A stretch of DNA of 64,000 bases from SIAQ01 sp963767835. Lineage in GTDB: Bacteria > Planctomycetota > Planctomycetia > Gemmatales > Gemmataceae. The stretch is taken from NCBI GenBank assembly GCA_963767835.1, contig CAVYFY010000006.1, positions 1 to 64,000 of the forward strand. The letters are read 5' to 3'. The notes beneath the pieces are model-generated. The model was not told the origin of the DNA. It saw only the letters and a list, made by a program, of their open reading frames with translations, and did no database searches. Position numbers and translations under genes: made by a program. Below are positions 8,300-17,189 of the stretch, piece by piece (the stretch's first letter is position 1; each line of letters starts with the position of its first letter).

Positions 8300-9070
8300 A
8301 TGCTCGCCAAACGCATTATTCCTTGCCTGGACGTGGAGCGCGGCCGTGTCGTCAAGGGGATCAATTTTCTGAATCTGCGCGATGCCGGCGACCCGATCGA
8401 AGCGGCGCGCCGTTACGAGGAAGATGGCGCCGACGAGCTGGTCTTTCTCGACATCAGCGCCAGCCACGAAGGCCGGGCGATCATGCTCGATGTGGTCCGG
8501 CGCGTTTCCGAGCAGATTTTCATGCCGTTCACCGTCGGCGGCGGCATTCGCACTCTCGACGACGCCACGCTGCTGATTCAAGCCGGCGCCGAGAAAGTCA
8601 GCATCAATTCCGCGGCCGTCAAGAATCCCGAGCTCATCACGCAGGTTGCCGGCAAGTTCGGAAGTTGTGCGACCGTGGTAAACATTGACCCGCGCCGCAT
8701 GCACAAAGATGGCCGAGTGACCTGGGAAGTTCACGTCAATGGCGGGCGAATTCCGACGGGCCTCGAGGCGGTTTCCTGGGCCCGGCGCGTGCAGGAACTG
8801 GGCGCGGGCGAAATCGTGTTGACCTCGATGGATGCGGACGGCACCAAGGCGGGCTACGATCTAGAGATGACGCGCGCGGTGGCGGAGGCGGTGTCGATTC
8901 CGGTCGTCGCGAGCGGCGGCGCCGGTTCTCCGGAACACCTGTATCAGGTTCTCACCGCGGGAAAAGCGAATGCCGCTTTGGCCGCCAGCATTTTCCACTA
9001 CAATGAATACGGCATCCGCGCGACCAAGAAATACTTGGCCGAGCGCGGCGTGCCGATCCGTTTGAGGTAA
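8300..9070 (+). CDS. hisF: Imidazole glycerol phosphate synthase cyclase subunit HisF
   Basis: HisF combines PRFAR with ammonia supplied by HisH to give IGP and AICAR, steps five and six of histidine synthesis. At 256 residues it is full length for the (beta/alpha)8 barrel. Both catalytic aspartates are visible: PCLDVERGRVVKG near the N-terminus and LTSMDADGTKAGYD in the second half. The phosphate-binding loops TVGGGIRT and VASGGAGS are also present. Its partner hisH lies about 8 kb away on the opposite strand with hisA, so the his genes are dispersed in this genome. Confidence 0.97.
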   Translation: MLAKRIIPCLDVERGRVVKGINFLNLRDAGDPIEAARRYEEDGADELVFLDISASHEGRAIMLDVVRRVSEQIFMPFTVGGGIRTLDDATLLIQAGAEKVSINSAAVKNPELITQVAGKFGSCATVVNIDPRRMHKDGRVTWEVHVNGGRIPTGLEAVSWARRVQELGAGEIVLTSMDADGTKAGYDLEMTRAVAEAVSIPVVASGGAGSPEHLYQVLTAGKANAALAASIFHYNEYGIRATKKYLAERGVPIRLR

Positions 9071-9089
9071 GCGATCTAGTTTGCGAGGG

Positions 9090-9150
9090 GTGGCGACAGG
9101 CTTTCCAGCCTGTCCAACTTAGAATGCCAGGCTAGAAAACCTGGCCCCAC
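9090..9150. repeat. Intergenic inverted repeat downstream of hisF
   Basis: The left arm GTGGCGACAGGCTTTCCAGC and the right arm ending CTGGCCCCAC are imperfect complements across about 23 bases. The hairpin could be a terminator for hisF. The 'acaggctttccagcctgtcc' segment also folds on itself. Confidence 0.7.
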
Positions 9151-9190
9151 ATTTGAAATCGTCGCCGAAGATCTTTGCAGGAGCAGACGC

Positions 9191-10384
9191 ATGTCAGCAA
9201 ATCCCGAACCCTCCCATACCAACGGCGATTCGATCAAAATCCCCGACGAGGCGACAACACCCGCGGCCGATCCGCGCGTGCCGGCTGGACCGAGGAAGGA
9301 ACCGGAAGTCCAGAAGCTATTTCGCATGGTGATGAAGCTGCAGGCGTCCGATTTGCACCTGAAGGTCGGCCAGCCGCCGATGATGCGGCTGCGCGGCGAC
9401 ATCCGCCGCACCGAAATGCGCCCGCTCACCCAGGAAGACATGGAGCGCCTGTTCTACCCGATCCTGAACCCGAGGCAGCGTAAAATCCTCGACGAAGAAG
9501 GGGGCGTTGACTTCTCCTGGGTGGTCGGACAGGATGAGTGCCGATTCCGCGTCAGCTTGTTCAAGCAGCGTGGCAAGCTGTCGCTGGTGTCGCGGCGCGT
9601 CAACAACGTGATTCCGAATTTCGCCGAGCTGGGTCTGCCGCCGGTCATCGAGAACTTGTGCAAGTTCCCGGAAGGGCTGGTCATTCTGGCGGGCGTCACG
9701 GGATCGGGCAAGAGCACGACCATCGCCTCGATGCTCGACTATGTCGCCGCCACGGAGCCATTGCACATCCTCACGGTCGAGGACCCGATCGAGTTCGTCT
9801 TCACCGACAGGATGTCGTACATCAATCAGCGCGAAATCGGCCTCGACTCGCGCGATTGGCACAAGGCCCTCAAGGATGCCGTGCGCCAGGATCCCGATGT
9901 CATCCTCATCGGCGAGTTGCGCGACATCGAAACCTTTGAAGCCGCCGTCCACGCGGCCGAAACGGGTCACCTGGTGTTCGGCACGATCCACGCGTCCAGC
10001 GCCGCCACCACGATCAACCGCATCATGGACCTTTTCCCGCCCGACAAGCACCCGGCTATCCGCCAGGCCCTCGCCAATAACCTCAAGGCGGTGGTCGCCC
10101 AGAAGCTCGTCAAGGGCATCAAGAAAGGCCGCGTGCCGACCAACGAAATCATGATCGTGAATTCGATGATTCGCAAGTTGATCGCCGAACAAGAAGACGG
10201 CAAGATTCCCGACGCCATCCGCATCGGCATTCAGGAAGGGATGGTCGATTTCAACACGAACCTGAACGAACTGTGCAATCGCGGCGACATCGAGAAAGCC
10301 GTCGCTCTGGAATTTTCGCCGAACCCCGACCAGTTGAAAATGATGCTCAAGGGCATCAAGGTGGCGGCCCCCGGCATTCTGTAA
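9191..10384 (+). CDS. pilT: PilT-type twitching-motility retraction ATPase
   Basis: A 397-residue secretion-family ATPase that powers retraction of type IV pili. The N-terminal PAS-like domain (about residues 42-135) contains the conserved QASDLHLKVGQPP...LRG. The Walker A motif GVTGSGKST is at about 168-176. The Asp box (LTVEDPIE), Walker B (DVILIGELRD) and His box (GHLVFGTIHASSA) follow in order. A basic/acidic N-terminal extension of about 40 residues precedes the family core. The start ATG at 9191 has AGGAG upstream. The PilB-like ATPase gene lies immediately downstream across a palindrome, so a pilus or secretion function is likely. Confidence 0.92.
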   Translation: MSANPEPSHTNGDSIKIPDEATTPAADPRVPAGPRKEPEVQKLFRMVMKLQASDLHLKVGQPPMMRLRGDIRRTEMRPLTQEDMERLFYPILNPRQRKILDEEGGVDFSWVVGQDECRFRVSLFKQRGKLSLVSRRVNNVIPNFAELGLPPVIENLCKFPEGLVILAGVTGSGKSTTIASMLDYVAATEPLHILTVEDPIEFVFTDRMSYINQREIGLDSRDWHKALKDAVRQDPDVILIGELRDIETFEAAVHAAETGHLVFGTIHASSAATTINRIMDLFPPDKHPAIRQALANNLKAVVAQKLVKGIKKGRVPTNEIMIVNSMIRKLIAEQEDGKIPDAIRIGIQEGMVDFNTNLNELCNRGDIEKAVALEFSPNPDQLKMMLKGIKVAAPGIL

Positions 10385-10390
10385 TCGCAG

Positions 10391-10444
10391 GAGCCGCGCA
10401 CGAAGTAAGCGGCAGCTTCCATCCGCTTACTTCGTGCGCGGCTC
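10391..10444. repeat. 22-bp inverted repeat (family B)
   Basis: The arms at 10391-10412 and 10423-10444 are perfect complements beginning GAGCCGCGCACGAAGTAAGC. It matches the family B palindrome at 2154-2220 with one base changed in both arms (C to A and its complement). That compensated change suggests the hairpin structure is maintained. Confidence 0.9.
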
Positions 10445-10468
10445 TTTGCTGCGTCACTCACAGTGCGC

Positions 10469-12223
10469 ATGCATTCCCACCGTCAGCCTGGTTGCTTCGC
10501 CCGGATTGCCCTGCTCGCATTCTGCATCAGCGTGGCGATGCCGGATGCGCTTTGGGCTGCGCCGACATTTCCGCGCGGGCCTGGGTTCTATTTCGATCCG
10601 GTCAAGTTGATCGGCCTGGCGCTCAGCTTTCTCGCCTGGGTCAAGTTGTGTGCCTGGGTCGATCTCGATGCCCATCGCTACAACCTGAACGCGGTTCGCT
10701 GGAACGGGCTGATGCTCGCCGCCGGGCTGATCGGGTTTCTGCTCATGTGGAATTTGCCCCTGTTTTGGCTGATGGTGTTTTTCACCTATGTCGGCGTGTG
10801 CGGGGCCGCCTACTGGTATCTCACGGTGCGCAATCGCCGCGCCGCCCCCGAAGATCAGCTTCTTAACGAGGTGCATTTTCGCCGCTTGTACGAAAAACAC
10901 GGAGGGCGCAGCAAAGAAGCGGCGAGGGAGCCCAGAGCCGGCCACCCGATTCGATTCCTAAGCCGCAGCGCGGCGGGGGACGTGGATGACAAATCGCGCG
11001 TTTCAAAGGTGCAGCAGTCGAAGGGATACAAAGCCGCTCTGGACATGGTCTGGGACGCCATCGCCCGACGCGCCACCGACATCCATCTCGAGCCGGGCGC
11101 CAATGAAATGGCCATCCGTTTTCGCATCGACGGTATCATGACCAACATCAAGCCGATGACGCGCTTGATGGGCGATGCCGTGGTCAACATTTTCAAGGTG
11201 CTGTGCAATCTCGACATCACCGAGAAGCGCAAATCGCAGGACGGCAGCTTTTCGGCCCAGATCGAGGAACGCGTCGTCGAGTTCCGCATTGCCACCGCTG
11301 GCAGCGTCGGCGGCGAAAAGATGGTCATGCGCGTTCTCGACGCCTCTGCCCAACTCGCCGATCTCGCTCAAGTCGGCCTGACCGATACCATGCAGGCGCA
11401 GATCCGCGACGTCATCACCAAGCCGCACGGCCTGTTCCTGGTGTGTGGGCCGACCGGCTCGGGGAAGAGCACCACTCTCTACGCCTGCTTGCACGAGATC
11501 GATCGCTTTCAGCAAAACATCATCACCGTCGAGAATCCCGTCGAATATCGGCTCGACGGCGTCACGCAGATCGAAGTCAGCGCCAAGGCAGGCAAAACCT
11601 TCGCCACCGAATTGCGCAGCATCCTGCGCCAAGATCCCGACGTGATCCTGGTCGGCGAAATCCGCGACAAGGAGACCGCCGAGATCGCGTGTCAAGCTGC
11701 CCAGACCGGCCATCTCGTCTTCAGCACCGTCCATGCCAACGACGCCGTCACCGCCATCGCCCGCATGATTGATCTCGGCGTGCCGCCGTTCATGCTGGGC
11801 AGCGCCCTGCTCGCGGTTCTCGGCCAGCGCCTGGTGCGCCGCCTGTGCAGGAAGTGCCGAAAACGCATGAAGCCGTCGGCGGATACCTTGAAGAAGCTGA
11901 ACATCGACCCCGACGCGGTACGCTATCTTTACCGGGCTTATGATCCGGATGAGGACGGCTCGAAGAATGGCGAGGAAGACGCCGATGAGCCGGTGATGAT
12001 CTGCGAAGCGTGCGGCGGCTCGGGCTATCAGCGGCGCACCGGCATCTTCGACCTCTTGATCGTCACCGACAAGATTCGCGAGCTGATCAAGGACAACCCG
12101 AATATCAACGAAATCCGCCGCGTCGCCACCGAGGGCGGACTGCGCACGCTCTTCGAGGACGGATCCCGCCTGGTCATCGAAGGGGAGACGTCGATTCAAG
12201 AGTTGCTGCGGGTGAGTAAATAA
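10469..12223 (+). CDS. PilB/GspE-type ATPase with N-terminal membrane segments
   Basis: A 584-residue assembly ATPase for type IV pili or type II secretion. Unlike classical PilB it starts with hydrophobic segments (about residues 12-30, 45-62 and 80-115) in place of the MshEN domain, suggesting membrane tethering. The ATPase core has ATDIHLEP, Walker A GPTGSGKST (about residues 327-335), Asp box TVENPVEY, Walker B DVILVGEIRDKETAE and His box GHLVFSTVHANDA. A tetracysteine zinc site (CRKCRK ... CEACGGSGYQRR) lies near the C-terminus, with a long acidic spacer between its CxxC pairs. ATG 10469 is preferred over GTG 10463. It pairs with pilT upstream and pilD at 17.8 kb. Confidence 0.9.
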   Translation: MHSHRQPGCFARIALLAFCISVAMPDALWAAPTFPRGPGFYFDPVKLIGLALSFLAWVKLCAWVDLDAHRYNLNAVRWNGLMLAAGLIGFLLMWNLPLFWLMVFFTYVGVCGAAYWYLTVRNRRAAPEDQLLNEVHFRRLYEKHGGRSKEAAREPRAGHPIRFLSRSAAGDVDDKSRVSKVQQSKGYKAALDMVWDAIARRATDIHLEPGANEMAIRFRIDGIMTNIKPMTRLMGDAVVNIFKVLCNLDITEKRKSQDGSFSAQIEERVVEFRIATAGSVGGEKMVMRVLDASAQLADLAQVGLTDTMQAQIRDVITKPHGLFLVCGPTGSGKSTTLYACLHEIDRFQQNIITVENPVEYRLDGVTQIEVSAKAGKTFATELRSILRQDPDVILVGEIRDKETAEIACQAAQTGHLVFSTVHANDAVTAIARMIDLGVPPFMLGSALLAVLGQRLVRRLCRKCRKRMKPSADTLKKLNIDPDAVRYLYRAYDPDEDGSKNGEEDADEPVMICEACGGSGYQRRTGIFDLLIVTDKIRELIKDNPNINEIRRVATEGGLRTLFEDGSRLVIEGETSIQELLRVSK

Positions 12224-12224
12224 C

Positions 12225-12276
12225 CGGTGTTCGTTTAGCGTTCGCGCGGCGCCATGCGAACGCTAAACGAACACCG
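12225..12276. repeat. 21-bp perfect inverted repeat (family C, 'cgtttagcg')
   Basis: The arms at 12225-12245 and 12256-12276 are perfect complements containing TTCGTTTAGCGTTCGC. Members of the same family occur at 23344, 28669, 34391 and 49031. It lies between the ATPase gene and the CvpA-like gene. Confidence 0.9.
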
Positions 12277-12295
12277 ACTATAGGAATCCATCATC

Positions 12296-13003
12296 ATGCT
12301 CATGATTGCCGCGCTGCTGCTCATGCTCGGAACCGCATACGCCCAGTATCGCAATGGGCTATTCAGTTCCTTCGCTATGCTCATCATGGTGCTGCTGTCG
12401 GGCCTGGTCGCGTTCGGCTTCTGGGAGCCGCTCGCCGCCGTGCTCGATCCGGTTTTTCAGAACAACGCGCTCGCCGGCTGCGAGGACATGATCGTCATGG
12501 TGCTTCTGTTCGCGTTGACGTTGTTCTTGCTGCGTCTGGCGACCAGCTATCTGAACACCGAAATGATCGACGAGCACGGGCACCTGCAGCATCTGGGCGC
12601 TGCCGTCGTCGGCCTGGTCACCGGCTACTTTGTGGCGGGCTTCTTGATTTGCGCTTTGGAGACGTTGCCGCTCGACGTGAACTTTCTCGATTTCGAGCCG
12701 CGCGGCGTGGACAGCGCCGGCAATCTTTCGCGCGAACCGATCGAGGCTGGCTGGCGTTTCTTCTATCCCCCCGACCGCGTCTGGCTGGCGATGATGCAGC
12801 GTGAGAGCGGCGGCTCGTTCGGCTGGAAGGACGACCCGAATCCCTACCCGCATAAAGATGGGACAGAGGATCGTTACGTGGTTTTCGACCGCTGCGGAAC
12901 CTTTGAGCTGCGCTATCTGCGTTATCGCCGCACCACCGAGACGCGCCCGGCCCTGCCGTATTTCGGCGAGCTTGACCGCGAACTGGGGCGGAAGCCGCGC
13001 TGA
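12296..13003 (+). CDS. CvpA-family membrane protein
   Basis: A 235-residue protein with four predicted membrane helices in the first 125 residues (about 1-16, 24-45, 62-85 and 98-120) and a soluble C-terminal part of about 110 residues. The helix spacing, and the Gly-rich fourth helix after a polar loop (GAAVVGLVTGYFVAGFLICALE), match the CvpA family, which is linked to colicin V production and envelope functions. The soluble tail is not recognised. Confidence in the family is moderate. Confidence 0.65.
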   Translation: MLMIAALLLMLGTAYAQYRNGLFSSFAMLIMVLLSGLVAFGFWEPLAAVLDPVFQNNALAGCEDMIVMVLLFALTLFLLRLATSYLNTEMIDEHGHLQHLGAAVVGLVTGYFVAGFLICALETLPLDVNFLDFEPRGVDSAGNLSREPIEAGWRFFYPPDRVWLAMMQRESGGSFGWKDDPNPYPHKDGTEDRYVVFDRCGTFELRYLRYRRTTETRPALPYFGELDRELGRKPR

Positions 13004-13076
13004 CGTGGACCCGCTTGCCGGCGTTGTGATGTTGGAGATCTGTTGATACGATGGAACCAGAAGGAGGACGCATGCC

Positions 13077-13421
13077 ATGTCCGAGCCGCGCGAATGGAAA
13101 TATTTGGAACGCAGACCGGGGTCGAGCTACCGGCAGCTGTGTGTCAAAGGGAAACGCATCTGGGCGTGGACGCTCTATTGCGAGTCCATGAATGAGAAGG
13201 AGCCTAGGACGCCGCAACAGTTGGCGGATGATTTCGACGTGCCCCTCGAGGCGGTTCTGGAAGCCATTGCGTATTGCCAATCCGATCCGCCGGAACTCCG
13301 CGAAGACCACCGTAAGGATGACATCCTGGCCGAGGCTATCGGCATGAATGACCCTGCAATCAAATTTACGGGCAGACCGCGCTCCCTGTCGACGGAAGAG
13401 CGCGTGAAGCTCGGCCTATGA
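13077..13421 (+). CDS. DUF433-type antitoxin
   Basis: A 114-residue protein upstream of, and overlapping by 4 bp, a DUF5615 PIN-like gene. It carries the DUF433 pattern: a short beta hairpin (VKGKRIWAWTLY) then a winged-helix-like segment (QQLADDFDVPLEAVLEAIAYC). In this family the protein binds operator DNA and neutralises the toxin. AAGGAGG at 13061-13067 precedes the start. ATGA at 13418-13421 joins it to the next gene, so the two are co-translated. Confidence 0.82.
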   Translation: MSEPREWKYLERRPGSSYRQLCVKGKRIWAWTLYCESMNEKEPRTPQQLADDFDVPLEAVLEAIAYCQSDPPELREDHRKDDILAEAIGMNDPAIKFTGRPRSLSTEERVKLGL

Positions 13422-13783
13422 GGATTTACATCGACGACGATAGCGTCGATCCCGCCTTGGTTCGATTGCTGCGCCGTGAGGGGCACGACATCCAGACGCC
13501 GGCGGAAGTCGGGTTGGCCGGCAGCAGTGACCAGGTCCACTTCGCCCACGCCATACGCAATCAGCGGGCCGTCTTGACCCGGAATTATCGGGATTTCGAT
13601 GCCCTGCACGATCTCGTTGCTTTCGCCGCGAACGGTCATCATGAAGGCGTCCTGGTGGTTCGATACGACAATAACCCGCGCAACAACATGTCGTCCGGCG
13701 ACATCGCCCGCGCCCTCCACAATCTGGAGAAAGCCGGCGTCGCCATTCCCGACGCGTATCACGAACTGAACCACTGGCAGTAG
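13418..13783 (+). CDS. DUF5615 PIN-like toxin
   Basis: A 121-residue protein of the DUF5615 branch of PIN-like domains, which are predicted RNases. Acidic residues expected for metal binding are visible: MRIYIDDDSVD at the N-terminus and LTRNYRDFDAL in the centre. The pattern 'GHDIQTPAEVGLAGSSD..H...A....RAVLTRNYRDF' is characteristic of the family. It is translationally coupled to the DUF433 antitoxin at 13077. Toxicity is inferred from the family. Confidence 0.84.
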   Translation: MRIYIDDDSVDPALVRLLRREGHDIQTPAEVGLAGSSDQVHFAHAIRNQRAVLTRNYRDFDALHDLVAFAANGHHEGVLVVRYDNNPRNNMSSGDIARALHNLEKAGVAIPDAYHELNHWQ

Positions 13784-13818
13784 CTCGCGCGGGCCGCTAC
13801 GACAACTCGGGCTCTGGC

Positions 13819-15957
13819 CTACTCTTCCTCTTCCTCGTGCGGTTTCGACTTGCTGACGATTTGCTGCTGCACGTTGGCCGGCACGATGTCGTAGTGGCTG
13901 AATTCCATCGTGTAGCTCCCCTGCCCTTGCGTGATGCTGCCGAGCTGGGCGGCGTAGCGCGTCATTTCACCCAGCGGCGCGATCGCCTTGATGACGGCCA
14001 GATCGCCTGGCAAGCTGTCCTGATCCTCGACGCGGGCGCGCTTGCCGTTCAGGTCCTTCAAGATATCGCCGGTATATTTTGACGGCAGCGTCACCTCCAG
14101 ATGGACGATCGGCTCCAGCAGCACGGGCCGGGCTTCGCGGAACGCTTTCTTGAAGCACATGCGGGCGGCGGTTTTGAACGCCGCTTCGGAGCTGTCCACG
14201 TCGTGATACTTGCCGAAGTGGAGCTCGACTGCGACATCCTGCATGCGATAACCTGCCAGCGCGCCCTGGTCGAGAACTTCCTTGCAGCCCTTTTCGACCG
14301 CCGGGATGAAGTTGTTGGGAACCGAACCGCCGACGATATGGTCGATGAATGCGAAGTTGTACGCTGGATCGTAGTGGGCCGAACGCATCTTCTCGAACTT
14401 CGTCTTGTTGGCAAACTTCTCGAGCAGATCGGCTTCCGTCTTGATGTCGAGGCCCTGGAGAGGATAGACGCGCATGTGTACCTTGGCGTACTGGCCGCGC
14501 CCGCCCGATTGCTTCTTGTGCTGATATTCGGCATCGGCGGTGTGCGTGAGCGTTTCACGGTACGCGATCTTCGGCTCGTGCGTGATGATTTCCAGATCGT
14601 AGCGGGCTTTGAGGCGTTTCTGGATGATGTCGAGATGCACCTGGCTTGTGCCGGTGATGACGAGTTCCTTCGTCTGGGTGTCGCGCGTCACCTTGAAAGT
14701 TGGATCTTCATCAGAGATCTTGTGCAAGCTGCCGGAGATTTTTTGCTCGTCGCCGCGCGCCTTCGGTTCGACGGCGAGGCCGTACATCGGCATTGGGAAG
14801 ACCGGAGCGGCGAGCCTGGGGGCATGGGCGTTGGTGCCGACCGAGTCGCCCAGATGCAAATCCTCGACCTTGGCAACCGCCAGAATGTCGCCAGCGATGG
14901 CCTGCGTCATGGGTTTGGTCGTTTTGCCCTGGACGAGCAGAAGGCCGCTCGCCTTGGCGCTCTTGCCCGTGCGGAGGTTGAGGATGGCCTGATCGGGCGT
15001 TAGCTTGCCCGAATGGACGCGCAGATAGCTCAGGTTGCCGACGAACTTGTCGGAAATCGTCTTGAACACTTGTGCGACGAAATCGCCGGTCTCGCTTTCT
15101 TCGATGGCGACATCCTCGGTTTTGTCCTTGATCCCGTGATGCTTCGTCACGGCCTTGGGCGACGGCGTGTCCTCGATGATGGCGTCGAGCAATTCCACGA
15201 CGCCAACGTCCTTGCCGTTCTTGGCGGCGGTGCAAAGGATCGGGATGACAGTGCCGGCCGCGAGAGCTTTCGGCAAGGCATTCATCAGCTCGTCATGGGT
15301 GAGCTCCCCTTGCTCCAGATATTTCTCCATCAGAGATTCATCCGATTCGACGATCGCGTCCACGAGCATGGACCGCTGCGCCGCCGGTTCGACCGCCAAA
15401 CCGGGCGGGACGGTTTTAGGCGGGTCCAACATGCAGAGCACGCCGCTGAATGCGGGGCCAACATTGATCGGCGCGTTCCACAGAACGCACGCCTTGCCGA
15501 AGGTGGCCCGGATATTGCCAAGCAACTCGTCGAAGCGGATATTGTCGGAGTCAAGCTTGTTGATGACGATCATGCGCGCCAGGCCGCGCGTGCCGGCTTC
15601 CTTGAACATGCGGCGCGTGTTGACCTGCACGCCAGCGGTCGCGGAAATAACGAGGATGGCGGTGTCCACGGCGTTGAGACCGCACAGGGCCTGGCCGATG
15701 AAATCGGGCTTGCCGGGCGTGTCGATGAGGTAAACGCGCTTTCCGTGATAATCGAAGTGCAGCACGCTGGAATCGATGGAGTATTTGTGTTTCTTTTCCT
15801 CCTCGTCGAAATCGGACACGCTGGTGCCATCTTCGGGGGAGCCGCGCCGCTCGACCGCCTTGGCCTTGAATAAAAGAGCGTCCGCCAGAGAAGTCTTGCC
15901 GGCCACTTCGTGCCCGACGAGTGCCACGGTGCGAATGTCATCGACATGATGTGCCAT
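13819..15957 (-). CDS. Elongation factor G-like GTPase (divergent paralogue)
   Basis: A 712-residue translational GTPase with the EF-G domain order. The P-loop GHEVAGKTS is at residues 15-23, G3 (DTPG) at 79-82 and G4 (NKLD) at 133-136. Domain II, then III-V with the family motif GGRGQYAKVHMR, follow. The switch I segment that normally reads RGIT is replaced by HKYSI, which marks it as one of the EF-G-like paralogues and not the housekeeping translocase. The tail is acidic (PHEEEEE). It stands outside any str/fus operon and may serve ribosome recycling or a stress role; that is inference. It converges with the DUF5615 gene. Confidence 0.85.
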   Translation of the reverse strand: MAHHVDDIRTVALVGHEVAGKTSLADALLFKAKAVERRGSPEDGTSVSDFDEEEKKHKYSIDSSVLHFDYHGKRVYLIDTPGKPDFIGQALCGLNAVDTAILVISATAGVQVNTRRMFKEAGTRGLARMIVINKLDSDNIRFDELLGNIRATFGKACVLWNAPINVGPAFSGVLCMLDPPKTVPPGLAVEPAAQRSMLVDAIVESDESLMEKYLEQGELTHDELMNALPKALAAGTVIPILCTAAKNGKDVGVVELLDAIIEDTPSPKAVTKHHGIKDKTEDVAIEESETGDFVAQVFKTISDKFVGNLSYLRVHSGKLTPDQAILNLRTGKSAKASGLLLVQGKTTKPMTQAIAGDILAVAKVEDLHLGDSVGTNAHAPRLAAPVFPMPMYGLAVEPKARGDEQKISGSLHKISDEDPTFKVTRDTQTKELVITGTSQVHLDIIQKRLKARYDLEIITHEPKIAYRETLTHTADAEYQHKKQSGGRGQYAKVHMRVYPLQGLDIKTEADLLEKFANKTKFEKMRSAHYDPAYNFAFIDHIVGGSVPNNFIPAVEKGCKEVLDQGALAGYRMQDVAVELHFGKYHDVDSSEAAFKTAARMCFKKAFREARPVLLEPIVHLEVTLPSKYTGDILKDLNGKRARVEDQDSLPGDLAVIKAIAPLGEMTRYAAQLGSITQGQGSYTMEFSHYDIVPANVQQQIVSKSKPHEEEEE

Positions 15958-16039
15958 AAATGCTCCGGAGAGTTTTGGGAAGGTTCACAGCGGTGAGCGA
16001 TCCTCATCACAAATACCCGATGCGCGGGTGAAAATCATT

Positions 16040-16759
16040 CTATTTCCCCGAAATCTGCGCAACAACTTCGCGCAAAATTAATTGCCCTTCGTAAAGGGCC
16101 CGGCCGATGATGCAGCCCGCCAGGCCATTCTCTTGGAGCCGCTTGACGTCATCCAGCGTCGTCACGCCGCCGGAGGCGATCACGGGCAGCGGCACAGCAG
16201 CGGCCATCTGGGCCATCGCGCTCACATTCGCTCCTTGCATCATGCCGTCGCGGCCGATGTCCGTGTAGATGACCGCCGACAACGGCGGCTTGGCGCATGT
16301 TCGGGCGAGCTCCAGCGCATCCATCTCGGAGACATCGAGCCAGCCCTGCGTCGCGACCTTGCCGGCCTTGGTGTCGATGCCAAGCACGATGCGTCCGGGA
16401 AATCGCTGGGCCATCTGCGTCAACCAGGCCGGCGATTGCAGCGCCTTGGTGCCGACGATAACGCGGGCGAGCCCCCAGCCGAGCGCCTGCTTGATGTCGT
16501 CCTCGGTTCGCAGCCCGCCGCCAAGCTGGCACGGCACCCTGCTCGCTTTCACGATGGCGCGGATGCTGGCCCCGTTGATCGGATGGCCGGCCTTGGCTCC
16601 GTCGAGATCGACCAGGTGCAGATAGGTCGCGCCTTCGCTGACCCAGCGCCTCGCCATCTCGGCCGGATCGGCGCCGAAGACGGTTTCCTGGGCATAATCG
16701 CCTTGCTTGAGCCGCACGCACTGGCCGCCGCGCAGATCGATGGCGGGATAGATTTGCAT
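16040..16759 (-). CDS. hisA: ProFAR isomerase HisA
   Basis: HisA converts ProFAR to PRFAR by an Amadori rearrangement in histidine synthesis. From ATG 16759 (MQIYPAIDLRGGQCVRL) the protein has 240 residues, the usual length; longer in-frame starts add a non-homologous leader. Catalytic aspartates are visible at IDLRGG near the N-terminus and in YTDIGRDGMMQG. Phosphate-binding loops QLGGGLRT and IASGGVTT are present. It is the last gene of the chain pilD-hisH-orf-hisA, about 50 bp after the preceding orf. Confidence 0.96.
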   Translation of the reverse strand: MQIYPAIDLRGGQCVRLKQGDYAQETVFGADPAEMARRWVSEGATYLHLVDLDGAKAGHPINGASIRAIVKASRVPCQLGGGLRTEDDIKQALGWGLARVIVGTKALQSPAWLTQMAQRFPGRIVLGIDTKAGKVATQGWLDVSEMDALELARTCAKPPLSAVIYTDIGRDGMMQGANVSAMAQMAAAVPLPVIASGGVTTLDDVKRLQENGLAGCIIGRALYEGQLILREVVAQISGK

Positions 16760-16808
16760 GAGTTGTTTCCAAGTGTTCAGGCGGGCCGCCGGACCCACAA
16801 TTCCGTTG

Positions 16809-17180
16809 TCAGGGTTTTTGCCCAAGACCCGACCAGCGACGCAATTTCTCGACAATTGATTCGGTCGAGCGTTCCATTTCTATCTTGCTCACCCTTTCTT
16901 GGTGATAATCACCTTCGAAAGAAACCCAAACCACAGAGCCGTCGTCATCGTGCCACACCATGTCGGTGATTGCGAGATTGCCTTTATCGTCATCAAAAAC
17001 AAATTCAGAGTCGGGTTCCTTGCCATAAATCTCCTCAACGTCGCTCGGCGCCATGCCTACTTGAATGCGTTCAAAGCGCTGTTGAGCGGGACTCTTCAGG
17101 CAGATGAATAGAACGAGAAACATCGCGCAACATAGTGCCGCAAACGCTAGAACGCAGAAGAAAAGGCGTTTTGAGGTCAT
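16809..17180 (-). CDS. Small membrane-anchored protein, unknown function
   Basis: A 123-residue protein with one N-terminal hydrophobic helix (about residues 6-26) and a soluble domain (ERIQVGMAPSDVEEIYG), which is the BamE/SmpA-like pattern seen in many small envelope proteins. ATG 17180 is used; a GTG at 17189 is also possible and would abut the hisH stop. It sits between hisH and hisA and is probably co-transcribed with them, but it has no evident link to histidine synthesis. Confidence 0.6.
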   Translation of the reverse strand: MTSKRLFFCVLAFAALCCAMFLVLFICLKSPAQQRFERIQVGMAPSDVEEIYGKEPDSEFVFDDDKGNLAITDMVWHDDDGSVVWVSFEGDYHQERVSKIEMERSTESIVEKLRRWSGLGQKP

Positions 17181-17189
17181 ACCTTGCAC

